Counted from the first letter of the stretch, positions 34,537-43,671 are shown. The stretch is DNA of 64,000 bases from Hyphomicrobium_A sp964493785 (GCA_964493785.1 CAZBPM010000003.1:176138-240137), one strand, 5' to 3'. The notes: a model not told the origin generated them from the letters alone. Numbers and translations: made by a program.

Positions 34537-35124
34537 ATGACCAGCTCGGTGCGGTTACTCTTCTTCGCGGGCTCCTCACGCGTGGGCTCGTATAACAAGA
34601 GGCTCGCCGTGCTCGGGGACAAGATCGCCGAGGCCAACGGCATCGCGGCGACTTTTGCCGACATCGGCGACTATCCGATGCCGATCTTCAATGGCGACAT
34701 CGAAGCTGTCGAAGGCCCTCCGGACAACGCCTATAAATTCAAGGAACTGATGGCGGCCCATACGGGCATTTTCATCGCCTGTCCCGAATACAACGCCTCC
34801 ATCACGCCATTGCTCAAGAACACGCTCGACTGGGTGAGCCGGGTACGCGAGCCGGGAATGACGGGCGCGGAGGTCTACAAGACGCGAGTGTTTGCCCTGG
34901 GGTCGGCATCCAACGGCGGCATGGGAGGCTTGCGCGGCCTCAACACTGTGCGGCAGGTGCTGGAATTGGGGCTCGGGGCCCTGGTTCTGCCCGATCAGTT
35001 CGCCGTCCCCCGCGCTGCCGACGCGTTCGGCGAGGATGGGCACCTCAAGAACAAAGACAGCCAGGAAACCTTCAAGGCGCTGCTGCAGAAGCTTGCACGC
35101 GCGGCGCACGTGCTGCATGGCTAG
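34537..35124 (+). CDS. NADPH-dependent FMN reductase family protein
   Basis: A 195-residue flavodoxin-fold reductase. The FMN phosphate loop is FFAGSSRVGSYNKRLA, and the second signature is IFIACPEYNASITPLLKNTLDW. Relatives (chromate/azo reductases, YLR011-type) reduce quinones or metals with NAD(P)H; the natural substrate is unknown. It starts 12 bases after dnaJ with a GGAG upstream, so it is likely cotranscribed with dnaJ, and it runs into pyrF. Confidence 0.9.
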   Translation: MTSSVRLLFFAGSSRVGSYNKRLAVLGDKIAEANGIAATFADIGDYPMPIFNGDIEAVEGPPDNAYKFKELMAAHTGIFIACPEYNASITPLLKNTLDWVSRVREPGMTGAEVYKTRVFALGSASNGGMGGLRGLNTVRQVLELGLGALVLPDQFAVPRAADAFGEDGHLKNKDSQETFKALLQKLARAAHVLHG

Positions 35125-35149
35125 CGGCCAGATAATGGCGCCCAGCATA

Positions 35150-35860
35150 ATGAAAGCATCTGCCAAAGACCGTTTGATCGTCGCCCTCGATATGCCGACC
35201 GTCGAAGAAGCGCGACGGCTGGTCATTCAGCTCGGCGATAGCGTCACCTTCTACAAGGTGGGTCTGGAGCTGCTGTTCGCCGGCGGGCTCGATCTGGCGC
35301 GCGAGCTTAAAGCCCAGCAAAAGAACGTCTTCCTCGACATGAAGCTGCTCGACATCGGCAACACCGTGGAGCGTGCGGTGGCGAACGTCACCGAACTGGG
35401 CGTCGATTTGCTGACCGTGCACGGCCACGATCTGAAGACCATGCGGGCTGCGGTTACCGGTCGGGGCCCGGCAAAGCTCAAGCTGCTTGCTGTCACGGTG
35501 CTGACCAACCTGTCGGAAGAGGACCTGAAGCAGCAGGGCTTGTCGCTGACGCCAGCGGACATGGTCGTGCGTCGGGCGGTGCTGGCGCGGGAAGCGGGTT
35601 TCGACGGCGTCATCGCCTCGGGACAGGAAGCCGCGCGCGTCCGCGAGGCCGTCGGGCCGGGGTTTCTCATTGTCACGCCGGGCATTCGCCTCAGCGGCGG
35701 AGCGACCGACGACCAGCAGCGCATCACCACACCGGATAACGCGATCAAGGCCGGAGCCGACTGCATCGTTGTCGGCCGGCCGATCACGCAGGCGGACGAT
35801 CCAAGGCTCGTCGCGGAAACATTCGTCAACCACATCCGCGAAGCGCAGTCGCACCACTGA
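35150..35860 (+). CDS. pyrF: Orotidine 5'-phosphate decarboxylase
   Basis: A 236-residue TIM-barrel enzyme making UMP from OMP, the last step of de novo pyrimidine synthesis. It has RLIVALDMPTVEEA, VTFYKVGLELLFAGG, the catalytic KNVFLDMKLLDIGNT (Lys-x-x-x-Asp-x-Lys-x-x-Asp pattern), LLTVHGHD and the phosphate-binding end IVVGRPITQADDP. Several in-frame ATGs (35117, 35135, 35150) are possible; 35150 best fits the usual N-terminus. The first would overlap the upstream gene. A role next to chaperone genes is not expected; the order is simply common in Rhizobiales. Confidence 0.95.
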   Translation: MKASAKDRLIVALDMPTVEEARRLVIQLGDSVTFYKVGLELLFAGGLDLARELKAQQKNVFLDMKLLDIGNTVERAVANVTELGVDLLTVHGHDLKTMRAAVTGRGPAKLKLLAVTVLTNLSEEDLKQQGLSLTPADMVVRRAVLAREAGFDGVIASGQEAARVREAVGPGFLIVTPGIRLSGGATDDQQRITTPDNAIKAGADCIVVGRPITQADDPRLVAETFVNHIREAQSHH

Positions 35861-35896
35861 CGCGCGCCGCCTAAGAACAGCTGGAGGAGATTTGCG

Positions 35897-36184
35897 ATGG
35901 CCAAAGGTTATGTGATCGTTCGCGCCGAGGTGACGAACCCCGAGAAGTGGGCTGAATACTTAGCGAAATCGAAGATTGCACTCGACAAGTACGAGGGCCG
36001 TCCGGTCGTGCGCGGCGGACAGTCGACGATCGTCGAGGGTGATGGCTTGGCGCGCAACGTCGTGCTCGAGTTCGAGAGCTACGACAAGGCGCTCGGCTAC
36101 GCTAATTCGCCGGAGTACGCAGCGGCGAAGGCGCTACGTCAGGGCGCCGGCACGCTGCACATGGTCGTCGTCGAGGGCGTGTAA
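35897..36184 (+). CDS. DUF1330 family protein
   Basis: A 95-residue ferredoxin-like (dimeric alpha-beta barrel) protein: KGYVIVRAEVTNPEKWAEYL and GGQSTIVEGDGLARNVVLEF are the DUF1330 core, with YANSPEYAAAKALRQGAG near the end. These small proteins are common in Proteobacteria and have no established reaction. A strong GGAGGAG precedes the ATG. It lies between pyrF and trmD on the same strand. Confidence 0.9.
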   Translation: MAKGYVIVRAEVTNPEKWAEYLAKSKIALDKYEGRPVVRGGQSTIVEGDGLARNVVLEFESYDKALGYANSPEYAAAKALRQGAGTLHMVVVEGV

Positions 36185-36186
36185 CT

Positions 36187-36210
36187 CCCTGGCCCCAAGC
36201 GGGGCCTGGG
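36187..36210 (+). terminator. Hairpin between the DUF1330 gene and trmD
   Basis: CCCTGGCCCC / GGGGCCTGGG with a 4-base loop and one T-T mismatch, directly after the DUF1330 stop. No T-run follows, so it may be an attenuator or stabiliser and not a full terminator. Confidence 0.4.
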
Positions 36211-36227
36211 GGCGCGCGGAGTAAGCG

Positions 36228-36944
36228 ATGGCGCATTTTCCGGAGAAGGGTGAGCGGGCACCTTGGCGCGTGAGCGTGCTCACGCTGTTCCCGGAGATGT
36301 TTCCGGGGCCGCTGGGGGTGTCCCTGGTGGGGCAGGCGCTCAATGCCGGGCTCTGGACGCTCAACACCGTTTCCATTCGCGAGTTCGGGATCGGCCGGCA
36401 CAGGGCCGTCGACGATACTCCGGCAGGCGGGGGCGCAGGCATGGTGATGCGTGCGGACGTGCTTGGGGCCGTCGTCGATCACGCGCGGGCCGCGGAACCC
36501 GATGCGCCGCTGATTTATCTTTCGCCGCGCGGCGAGCCGCTGACACAGAAGCTTGCCGGCGAGCTTGCGGCGGGGCCGGGCGTGATGCTGCTCGCGGGGC
36601 GCTTCGAGGGCGTCGACGAGCGGGTGATCGAAGCCCGGGGCATGCGCGAGGTGTCGATCGGCGACTACGTGCTTTCGGGCGGTGAGCTTGCCGCCATGGT
36701 GCTCATCGATGCCGCCGTTCGCCTGCTGCCCGGCGTCATCGGGGCGGCGGAGTCGCTCGGCGAAGAGAGTTTCGAGGGCGGGCTGCTGGAGTACCCTCAA
36801 TATACCAAGCCAAGGGAGTGGGAGGGGCGAGCGACCCCGGACGTGCTGCTGTCGGGCGATCATAAAAAGATCGCGGAGTGGCGGCGGCGGGAGGCCGAGC
36901 GCGTTACGGCCGAGCGGCGGCCGGATCTGATCAAGCGGCGCTAG
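36228..36944 (+). CDS. trmD: tRNA (guanine-37-N1)-methyltransferase TrmD
   Basis: A 238-residue SPOUT methyltransferase that makes m1G37 next to the anticodon and prevents frameshifting. Marks: VSVLTLFPEMFPGPLGVSL, DDTPAGGGAGMVMRADV, LLAGRFEGVDERVIEA, SIGDYVLSGGELAAMVLIDA (the knotted SAM site) and LEYPQYTKPREWEG with VLLSGDHKKIAEWR. The stop TAG at 36942-36944 overlaps the stop of the opposite-strand gene within a shared CTAG. In the usual order rplS follows; here a small leftward gene lies in between. Confidence 0.97.
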   Translation: MAHFPEKGERAPWRVSVLTLFPEMFPGPLGVSLVGQALNAGLWTLNTVSIREFGIGRHRAVDDTPAGGGAGMVMRADVLGAVVDHARAAEPDAPLIYLSPRGEPLTQKLAGELAAGPGVMLLAGRFEGVDERVIEARGMREVSIGDYVLSGGELAAMVLIDAAVRLLPGVIGAAESLGEESFEGGLLEYPQYTKPREWEGRATPDVLLSGDHKKIAEWRRREAERVTAERRPDLIKRR

Positions 36945-37324
36945 GCTCGCCTGGAAGGGCTGTCGACCAGCCGAGCAGCTGACAACGCGGCCGCAAGCAC
37001 GGCGAATTGGTAAAGCGGACCGTGCAGCACGACTAGGCCTGAGAGGCTTTCGGTGCGGCTGCTGGGCCCCAGGAAGGCATCCCAATAGAGCCAGGCTCCA
37101 AAAGCAAAGGCGGCTGCCAGCCCAATGGCGATGATCCACCATGCCGCACCGCCGACGGCGATACGTCGACCAACCCAGTAGCCACCCGGTATCGGAAGGG
37201 CAACCCAGACTGCCAGGAAGGCGGCCTGAAGCGGACTGAACCCAACCTGCATCAGGAAAAATACGGCCGCGCTGACCAGCAGCCAAAGCGCTGCGAGAAG
37301 ACGCGAAAGCGCTTCAGGATTCAT
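36941..37324 (-). CDS. Small membrane protein of unknown function between trmD and rplS
   Basis: A 127-residue protein with about four hydrophobic segments (AALWLLVSAAVFFLM, AAFLAVWVALPI, WWIIAIGLAAAFAFGAWLYW and YQFAVLAAALSAARLV). No family recognised. The ATG at 37324 is preceded by a GGGGGGA stretch. It runs against trmD and shares the CTAG that forms both stop codons, so the pair is strictly convergent. Its presence breaks the common trmD-rplS transcript. Confidence 0.6.
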   Translation of the reverse strand: MNPEALSRLLAALWLLVSAAVFFLMQVGFSPLQAAFLAVWVALPIPGGYWVGRRIAVGGAAWWIIAIGLAAAFAFGAWLYWDAFLGPSSRTESLSGLVVLHGPLYQFAVLAAALSAARLVDSPSRRA

Positions 37325-37491
37325 GCTAGATTCCCCCCTCGTCGGCCCGCTCGAGACACATTCCCAATACACCGTATCGACAAGCCGGTGTCTTTCGGCT
37401 ATGACCCGGGCAAATTCCCCAAGGTTCGCCGTTTAGGGGTGCCGGCCCAGCGCCGTGCCTCGACGGTCTATTTCTACGGTTTAGGTGCCCT

Positions 37492-38142
37492 ATGAACGTT
37501 ATCCAAGAGATCGAGCGCGAGCAGATCAGCGCCGTCACGGCGAAGCGCGGTGTGCCGGAGTTCGGACCTGGCGACACCGTAAAGGTCATGGTGAAGGTGA
37601 TCGAGGGCGATAACGTCCGCACCCAGGCCTACGAGGGCGTCGTCATCGGCCGCTCCGGCGCCGGGATCAACGAAAACTTCACCGTACGCAAGATCTCGTA
37701 TGGCGAGGGCGTGGAGCGCGTGTTCCCGGTCTACTCGCCCTATATCGCCGAGATCGAAGTGATCCGCCGCGGCAAGGTTCGTCGCGCGAAGCTTTACTAC
37801 CTGCGCGGACGCCGCGGTAAGTCCGCACGCATCGCAGAGCGCTCCGACGCCCGCGCGCGCCGCCTGAACGCTGCCTGGAAGGGCTTCAAGAAGCAGAAGG
37901 GCGAGCCCGATGATCTGACGAAGATCAAGGGCATCGACGCCGATCTCGCCGGCCGTCTGCGCCAGCTCAATGTCATCAAGCTCGAGCAGATCGCGAACCT
38001 CTCCGACGAGGACATCGCAAACGTCGACGAGACGCTGCAGCTCGGTGGCCGCATCGAGAAGGACGACTGGGTCGGCCAGGCCCAGGCTCTGATCGCCGAA
38101 GCCTCTGCTGCCGAAGTTCCGGCTGAGGAAGCCCAGGGCTGA
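37492..38142 (+). CDS. rplS: Ribosomal protein L19 with C-terminal helix-hairpin-helix extension
   Basis: A 216-residue protein. Residues 1 to about 115 are standard L19 (MNVIQEIEREQIS, FGPGDTVKVMVKVIEGD, RTQAYEGVVIGRSGAGI, KVRRAKLYYLRGRRGKSARI), a 50S protein at the 30S-50S interface. L19 is normally 115-150 residues. Here a basic linker leads to a ~60-residue domain (LTKIKGIDADLAGRLRQLNV..., GGRIEKDDWVGQAQALI) that resembles the helix-hairpin-helix domain carried at the end of L21 in many Rhizobiales. The tail is Ala/Glu-rich. AGGTG lies five bases before the ATG, and a terminator follows. Confidence 0.95.
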   Translation: MNVIQEIEREQISAVTAKRGVPEFGPGDTVKVMVKVIEGDNVRTQAYEGVVIGRSGAGINENFTVRKISYGEGVERVFPVYSPYIAEIEVIRRGKVRRAKLYYLRGRRGKSARIAERSDARARRLNAAWKGFKKQKGEPDDLTKIKGIDADLAGRLRQLNVIKLEQIANLSDEDIANVDETLQLGGRIEKDDWVGQAQALIAEASAAEVPAEEAQG

Positions 38143-38181
38143 CCTCGCGGGTCCCCCTCTTTCGTACCCGCCAATAGATTT

Positions 38182-38218
38182 GCGGCGCGCTTCATCGAGG
38201 CGCGCCGCTTTCGTTTTC
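38182..38218 (+). terminator. Intrinsic terminator after rplS
   Basis: A 9-bp stem GCGGCGCGC / GCGCGCCGC (38182-38190 and 38200-38208) followed by TTTCGTTTTC, about 40 bases after the rplS stop. Confidence 0.85.
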
Positions 38219-38356
38219 AGCGAACCTTGGTGCGGCGCGGCAGGGTTTGCATAAGCTTTCCGGCACCAAATATATTGGGGAACGGGCGTCTCTCATCTAA
38301 CGTGGTGCCTGATCGACGGCAGGTGGCCGGGCAATCGATCCAATCGGGATTAAAGC

Positions 38357-39181
38357 ATGTCGAATGTGGAAGTCAGCCGCGCGGCCGAGCGCGACGCCAA
38401 AGTCAAGCGGCACGGGCCCGAAGCCTTCGCCGGAATGCGCAAGGCGGGGCAGCTCGCCGCACAGGCGCTCGACATGTTGACCGAATACGTCAGGCCGGGC
38501 GTCACCACCGACGAACTCGACGAGCGCGTGCTCGCATTTGCGCTGGATCACAAAGCCTATCCGGCGCCGCTCAACTACCGCGGTTTTCCCAAGGCGATCT
38601 GCACCTCGATCAATCACGTGGTGTGCCATGGCATTCCCGGGCCGAAGCCGCTGCGCGAGGGCGAGATCGTCAACATCGACGTGACGCTGATCGTCGACGG
38701 CTGGCATGGCGACACGAGCCGAATGTACCCGGTCGGGCCGATCGCGCGTAGGGCGGAGCGGCTGATCGCTGTGACCTACGAGGCTTTGCAGCGTGGCATC
38801 GCGCAAGTGAAGCCGGGCGCAACCACGGGGCACATCGGCGCGGCGATCCAGGCCTATGCGGAAGCCGAGCGCTGCTCGGTCGTGCGCGATTTCTGCGGCC
38901 ATGGCTTGGGGCAGGTCTTCCACGACCGCCCGAACATCCTGCACTACGGCGAGGCTGGCGAAGGCGTCGTGCTGGAGCCGGGGATGCTGTTCACCATCGA
39001 GCCGATGATTAATCTCGGCAGGCCGCATGTGAAGGTGCTCCCCGACGGCTGGACGGCGGTGACGCGCGACCGCGAGCTGTCGGCACAGTTCGAGCACAGC
39101 GTCGGCGTGACGGAGACGGGCTGCGAGATCTTCACTAAGTCGCCCGCGGGCATCGACTTCCCGCGCTTCGATCAGCGCTAG
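38357..39181 (+). CDS. map: Methionine aminopeptidase, type I
   Basis: A 274-residue metalloenzyme that removes the initiator methionine. Metal ligands are in NIDVTLIVDGWHGDTSRMY (two Asp), FCGHGLGQVFHDRPN (His), FTIEPMINLG (Glu) and SAQFEHSVGVTE (Glu). The substrate-side motif CTSINHVVCHGIPG is present. The N-terminal ~18 residues are an extension. RadC follows 17 bases later in the same direction. Confidence 0.97.
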   Translation: MSNVEVSRAAERDAKVKRHGPEAFAGMRKAGQLAAQALDMLTEYVRPGVTTDELDERVLAFALDHKAYPAPLNYRGFPKAICTSINHVVCHGIPGPKPLREGEIVNIDVTLIVDGWHGDTSRMYPVGPIARRAERLIAVTYEALQRGIAQVKPGATTGHIGAAIQAYAEAERCSVVRDFCGHGLGQVFHDRPNILHYGEAGEGVVLEPGMLFTIEPMINLGRPHVKVLPDGWTAVTRDRELSAQFEHSVGVTETGCEIFTKSPAGIDFPRFDQR

Positions 39182-39198
39182 GCGGCCGGTCGCGCGCT

Positions 39199-39939
39199 AT
39201 GCCGAAACGCGAGGACAGCAACGGCAACAAGGGCGCGGCTGAGCAGGCCTCAATGTTCGAGGCGGCGGCGCCCGATCACGCCGGACACAGGCAGCGTCTG
39301 CGCGAGAGGTTCCGCAAGGGCGGCGCGGACGCGCTGCCCGACTACGAGCTTTTGGAGCTGATCCTTTTCCGGGCGCTGCCGCGGCGCGATACCAAGGGCA
39401 TCGCCAAGCAGCTTCTCGCGCGCTTCGGCACGTTCGCCGAGGTGGTCAACGCGCCCGAACAACGGCTCAAAGAGGTTGCGGGCGTTGGCGAAAGCGTGGT
39501 GACGGAGCTGCAGCTCATTCGCGCCGGCGCGCTGCGCATGATGCGCGGTGAGATCGTGAAGCGGCCGGCGCTTTCATCGTGGACGCAGGTGCTCGACTAC
39601 CTCTACGCGGCGCAGAGCCACGAGCACCGGGAGCAGTTTCGCATCCTGTTCCTGGACAAGCGCAACAGGCTGATTGCAGACGAAGTACAGCAGCAGGGCA
39701 CGGTGGACCACACACCCGTCTACATCCGCGAAGTGGTGAAGCGGGCGCTAGAGCTTTCCGCGACGGCTATCGTTCTGGTGCATAACCACCCGTCCGGGGA
39801 CCCGACGCCATCACGTGCGGACATAGATATGACGAAACAGATCGTCGCATCTGCGGCCCCTTTAGGAATAGCCGTTCATGACCATATTATCGTTGGGCGT
39901 GAAGGACATGCGAGCCTGAAGGCGCTCCGCCTCTTTTAA
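39199..39939 (+). CDS. radC: RadC-family JAB-domain protein
   Basis: A 246-residue protein with an N-terminal helix-hairpin-helix (LKEVAGVGESVVTELQLIRA) and a C-terminal JAMM/MPN-like metal-binding domain: VLVHNHPSGDPTPSRADID contains the HxH...D ligands. RadC was once thought to act in recombinational repair, but its role is unresolved. The start places a Lys/Glu-rich N-terminus before HRQRLRERFRKGGADALPDYELLE, the family's usual opening. The map-radC order is common in alphaproteobacteria. Confidence 0.94.
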   Translation: MPKREDSNGNKGAAEQASMFEAAAPDHAGHRQRLRERFRKGGADALPDYELLELILFRALPRRDTKGIAKQLLARFGTFAEVVNAPEQRLKEVAGVGESVVTELQLIRAGALRMMRGEIVKRPALSSWTQVLDYLYAAQSHEHREQFRILFLDKRNRLIADEVQQQGTVDHTPVYIREVVKRALELSATAIVLVHNHPSGDPTPSRADIDMTKQIVASAAPLGIAVHDHIIVGREGHASLKALRLF

Positions 39940-40101
39940 ACCCGGCGCGGAGGCTACTGGCATCTGGCAGCGAAGTTGCGTATGCAGCGGCTGCATATCC
40001 ACTGCCCCTTTGCGACGCAGTGTAACTGGGCCTTTACCAGGGCAAGGTGGACTACAACCCTAGCCCGAATCGCCCCGCGACCTTCGACCTAGCGAGGATC
40101 C

Positions 40102-42102
40102 ATGTGCGGCATCGCCGGAATAATCGATCTTAATGGCAAGCGGCAGCCCGACGGCGCCGTCGTGGAGCGCATGGCGGACGCCTTGTGGCACCGCGGCCCC
40201 GATGAGGACGGATACCTGATCCGTCCGGGTCTTGGATTCGCCAATCGCCGACTTTCCATCGTCGGCCTCGGCGATGGGTCCCAGCCGATCTTCAACGAGG
40301 ATCAAACCGTTGCCGTCGTCTACAACGGCGAGCTCTTCGACTATCCGGAGCGCAAGGCCGAGCTCGAGGCCAAGGGCCACAAGTTCCGCACGCACACGGA
40401 CACCGAGATCATCGTGCACCTCTACGAGGAGTACGGCGAGGGCGTGTTCGCACAGCTCAAGGGTCAGTTCGCCATCGCGCTGGTCGACTTCTCCAAGCGC
40501 ACGATTTTCCTCGCACGCGACCGCGTCGGCATCTGTCCGCTGCATTGGAGCCGCCAGGGCGACTGGCTTTACTTCGGATCAGAGATCAAGGCGCTGCTGG
40601 CGTCAGGGGCGGTGCCGGCAGAAGTCGATCCGCGCGGCATAGACCACCTGTTCACGTTCTTTGCGATGGGCACGCGGCGCACGATGTTCGAGGGCGTCCA
40701 ATCGCTGCTGCCGGGGCACTACCTGAAACTCCAGATGCGCGCCGACGGGAAGCCGGCCGAGATCGTCGAGCGCCAATATTGGGACTTTGATTTCCCCGAT
40801 GCAGGCGAGGAACTGGACGGCGATCCGAAGACGCTGATTGACGAGTTCGAAGCACGCTTCCGCCGCGCGGTGGAGATCCGCCTGCGCGCGGATGTTCCGG
40901 TCGTGGGTTATTTGTCGGGCGGCGTTGATTCCGCCTATGTGCTGGCGACGGCTTCAAAGCTGCGCGGCTCGCCCATTCCGAGTTTTACGATCCAGGTTCC
41001 GGGCAAAGGTCTCGACGAGACATCGGACGCGCTGTTCACGGCGCGCGCCATCGGCAGCCGACCGACCATCCTACGCTCCGACAGTACGGTCATCGCCAAC
41101 ACCTATCCGCAGCTGATCGCTTCGGCCGACAGCCCGGTGATCGACACGTCGTGCGCGGCGCTGTGGCGCCTGTCGCAGGAGGTGCACGACCAGGGCTACA
41201 AGGTGGCGCTGACGGGTGAGGGCTCGGACGAAGCGTTCGCAGGTTACATCTGGTTCAAGCTGCGCAAGCTCAGCTATTTCATGGACGTCGGAGGCACTTA
41301 CGCCTCGGATGCGGTCAACCGCATGTTCCGCATGCGCATGGCGCCGTATCACAGCAACGCGAAGCTGAAGCGCATCGATGAGCACATGGGCCGCGCGCAC
41401 GCGCAGACGCTGATCTATCACCTCGTCGGGCAGTCGCGTGACCGCTACTTCAGCGCCGAGATGAAGGAGCGCATCGGCGACCACGTGCCGTACGAGGATG
41501 TACCGATCGATGCCGAGCGCGTGCGCCGCTGGGATCCGCTGAACCAGTCGCTCTACTACGGCTACAAAGTCCATCTGCCGGGGCTGCTGCTCAACCACAA
41601 GGGCGACCGCGTGGCGATGGCGAACAGCGTCGAGACCCGCTACCCGTTCCTCGACGAGGACGTCATCGAGTACGTGTCGAAGCTTGCTCCCCGGTGGAAG
41701 CTGCGCGGCATGATGCGCGACAAGTTCCTGCTGCGGCATGCAGCGGAGCGCGTACTGCCGAAGGAGAGCGCCTGGCGCAAGAAGGGCATGTTCCGTGCGC
41801 CGCTGGCGGAGAGCTTCTTCGTCAATCCGCCACAGTATGTGCGTGACCTGATGAGCCCGGAGTCGCTGGCGAAGACGGGATATTTCGACGTCGAGACCGT
41901 GCTGCGCGACTACGAGGCCATCGGCAAAGGCCAGGACAAGAACATCAACGTGTTCTTGAAGATGGGCCTTACAGGCGTCCTCTCGACCCAGCTCTGGCAC
42001 CAGCTCTACATGGGCGGCGGGCTGTGCGAATTGCCGGATCAGTGGCCGCGACCAGAGGTCGACCGTTCTTCAGCGCAGCCGCTGCCGACTGCCGCGGCGT
42101 AG
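40102..42102 (+). CDS. asnB: Asparagine synthetase (glutamine-hydrolysing), long form
   Basis: A 666-residue two-domain enzyme. The N-terminal class-II amidotransferase begins MCGIAGI, so Cys2 becomes the nucleophile after Met removal; ALWHRGPDEDGYL, LSIVGLGDGSQPIFNED and NGELFDYPERKAEL follow. The synthetase domain has the PP-loop YLSGGVDSAYVLA and LTGEGSDEAFAGY. It is longer than E. coli AsnB (554), and the ending (VETRYPFLDEDVIEYVSKLAP..., then LPDQWPRPE) resembles the long AsnB group often linked to amidation of other molecules, so the acceptor is not certain to be aspartate. GAGGA lies five bases before the ATG. Confidence 0.9.
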   Translation: MCGIAGIIDLNGKRQPDGAVVERMADALWHRGPDEDGYLIRPGLGFANRRLSIVGLGDGSQPIFNEDQTVAVVYNGELFDYPERKAELEAKGHKFRTHTDTEIIVHLYEEYGEGVFAQLKGQFAIALVDFSKRTIFLARDRVGICPLHWSRQGDWLYFGSEIKALLASGAVPAEVDPRGIDHLFTFFAMGTRRTMFEGVQSLLPGHYLKLQMRADGKPAEIVERQYWDFDFPDAGEELDGDPKTLIDEFEARFRRAVEIRLRADVPVVGYLSGGVDSAYVLATASKLRGSPIPSFTIQVPGKGLDETSDALFTARAIGSRPTILRSDSTVIANTYPQLIASADSPVIDTSCAALWRLSQEVHDQGYKVALTGEGSDEAFAGYIWFKLRKLSYFMDVGGTYASDAVNRMFRMRMAPYHSNAKLKRIDEHMGRAHAQTLIYHLVGQSRDRYFSAEMKERIGDHVPYEDVPIDAERVRRWDPLNQSLYYGYKVHLPGLLLNHKGDRVAMANSVETRYPFLDEDVIEYVSKLAPRWKLRGMMRDKFLLRHAAERVLPKESAWRKKGMFRAPLAESFFVNPPQYVRDLMSPESLAKTGYFDVETVLRDYEAIGKGQDKNINVFLKMGLTGVLSTQLWHQLYMGGGLCELPDQWPRPEVDRSSAQPLPTAAA

Positions 42103-42141
42103 TCACCAGCGACGCAGCACTCGCAGACGACCCTCCCTCGC

Positions 42142-43671
42142 TCATGCTGTCCGCTGGGCCCGTGGTGATGTCTGCGCGTGCTGACGCAACCTGCGCACTG
42201 CCGCCTCGATCTGGTCGCTCAACTGAAAGGTGCCGATGAGCTGATCCAGCTCGGCCGTCTGCTGCGCCAGGGCGTGGCTGGCCGCCGTGGCCTCTTCCGC
42301 CATCGCGGCGTTCTGCTGCGTCACCCGATCGATCTCGCTCACCGCACCATTGACTTCCTGCAGCGCCACGACCTGCTGCTGGGTCCCGCTGGCGATTGCC
42401 TCGACGGCGGCATTGATGTCGATGACCTGTCCCAGGATGCGGCCGAACGAGTTGCCTGTCTCCCTGACCAGGTCCACGCCCTGCTTTACCTGCGAGGTCG
42501 AGTTGGAGATGAGCATCTTGATCTCCTTCGCCGCAACGGCGGAGCGTTGCGCGAGCGCACGAACCTCTGAGGCAACGACGGCGAAGCCCCGGCCGGCATC
42601 GCCGGCGCGTGCTGCCTCGACGCCGGCATTGAGGGCGAGAAGGTTGGTCTGGAATGCGATCTCGTCGATGGTGCCGATGATCTGAGCAATCTGCTCCGCC
42701 GATCGCTCGATGTCGCTCACGGCATCGATGGCGCGGGCCACGACGATGCCGCCCTGCTCCGCGTCGCGCTTAGCGGTGGACGCCACGTCGCGCGCGTGAG
42801 CCGCCCCCTGCGCCGTATTCTTGACCGTGGATGTTATTTCCTCGATCGCCGCCGCGGTCTCCTCCAGGCTCGCCGCCTGGCGCTCCGTACGTCGCGACAA
42901 GTCTTCGGCTGCCGCCGAGATTTCCTCCGTGCCAGACGATATGGCACCGGCGCTGGTCCGGATCGTCGCCATCGACTGCTGCAATCTGACAAGCGTCGCG
43001 TTGAAGTCCGACTTCACTTTGTCGAACTCGGCGCCAAGGGGCACATCGATGCGCGTCGTTAAATCGCCGGCGGCGACTCGCTCCAATGCAGAGGTCAGCG
43101 CACTCAGCGCCTGTCCCTGGGCCCTCGATGCCTCGAGGCGCTGCGCTTCGACCTCGGCGCGCTGGTCTGCGAGCGCCTCTAGATAGGTGGAGATGGCGAG
43201 GTCCATGTCGAGCATGACCGCCTTCATAAGGGCCGACACGGCTTCCGCGACGCCGTGTGCCTGGCCCTTGGCAAACATCAGGAGGCTTGGCCAGCGCGCG
43301 GCGACGATAGAGTGGAGCAGCTGCTCCGTGATGAGCGCATACCCGCCGATGTACCAGCGTGGATCTAAACCGAGACGCGCATGCGTCTTGCCGATGGCCC
43401 GCACCGCATCAGCGTAGCGCGTGCCGAAATCCGCCGCCGCTATGACCTGCCAATGCTCGATCTGGCGGCCCTTGGCGCGCGCCACCTGCCCCGGCTCACC
43501 GAAGAACCGCGCCGTCGCCGGCGTGGCCCCGGCCTTGCTGTAGAACGCGTCGAGCGCCGGGCCGATGCTGGCCGCGATCAGCGGGCGCATCTCGCGCAGA
43601 GCCGCCCGCGACCGCTCGTTGATACCCATGAACTCAAGCCGGTCACGGAGACCATCGTCGCCACGCGTCAT
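42142..43671 (-). CDS. Globin-coupled methyl-accepting chemotaxis protein (soluble)
   Basis: A 509-residue protein. The N-terminal ~160 residues form a protoglobin/HemAT-type sensor globin with the likely proximal heme ligand His97 in GKTHARLGLDPRWYIGGY. There is no membrane segment, so this is a cytoplasmic oxygen sensor. A HAMP-like linker (LERVAAGDLTTRIDVPLG) leads to the signalling domain, whose hairpin tip is IDEIAFQTNLLALNAGVEAARAG-type with GRGFAVVASEVRALAQRS. No CheR-tethering pentapeptide is at the C-terminus. ATG 43671 is used. It converges on asnB. No other chemotaxis gene is in the window. Confidence 0.92.
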   Translation of the reverse strand: MTRGDDGLRDRLEFMGINERSRAALREMRPLIAASIGPALDAFYSKAGATPATARFFGEPGQVARAKGRQIEHWQVIAAADFGTRYADAVRAIGKTHARLGLDPRWYIGGYALITEQLLHSIVAARWPSLLMFAKGQAHGVAEAVSALMKAVMLDMDLAISTYLEALADQRAEVEAQRLEASRAQGQALSALTSALERVAAGDLTTRIDVPLGAEFDKVKSDFNATLVRLQQSMATIRTSAGAISSGTEEISAAAEDLSRRTERQAASLEETAAAIEEITSTVKNTAQGAAHARDVASTAKRDAEQGGIVVARAIDAVSDIERSAEQIAQIIGTIDEIAFQTNLLALNAGVEAARAGDAGRGFAVVASEVRALAQRSAVAAKEIKMLISNSTSQVKQGVDLVRETGNSFGRILGQVIDINAAVEAIASGTQQQVVALQEVNGAVSEIDRVTQQNAAMAEEATAASHALAQQTAELDQLIGTFQLSDQIEAAVRRLRQHAQTSPRAQRTA

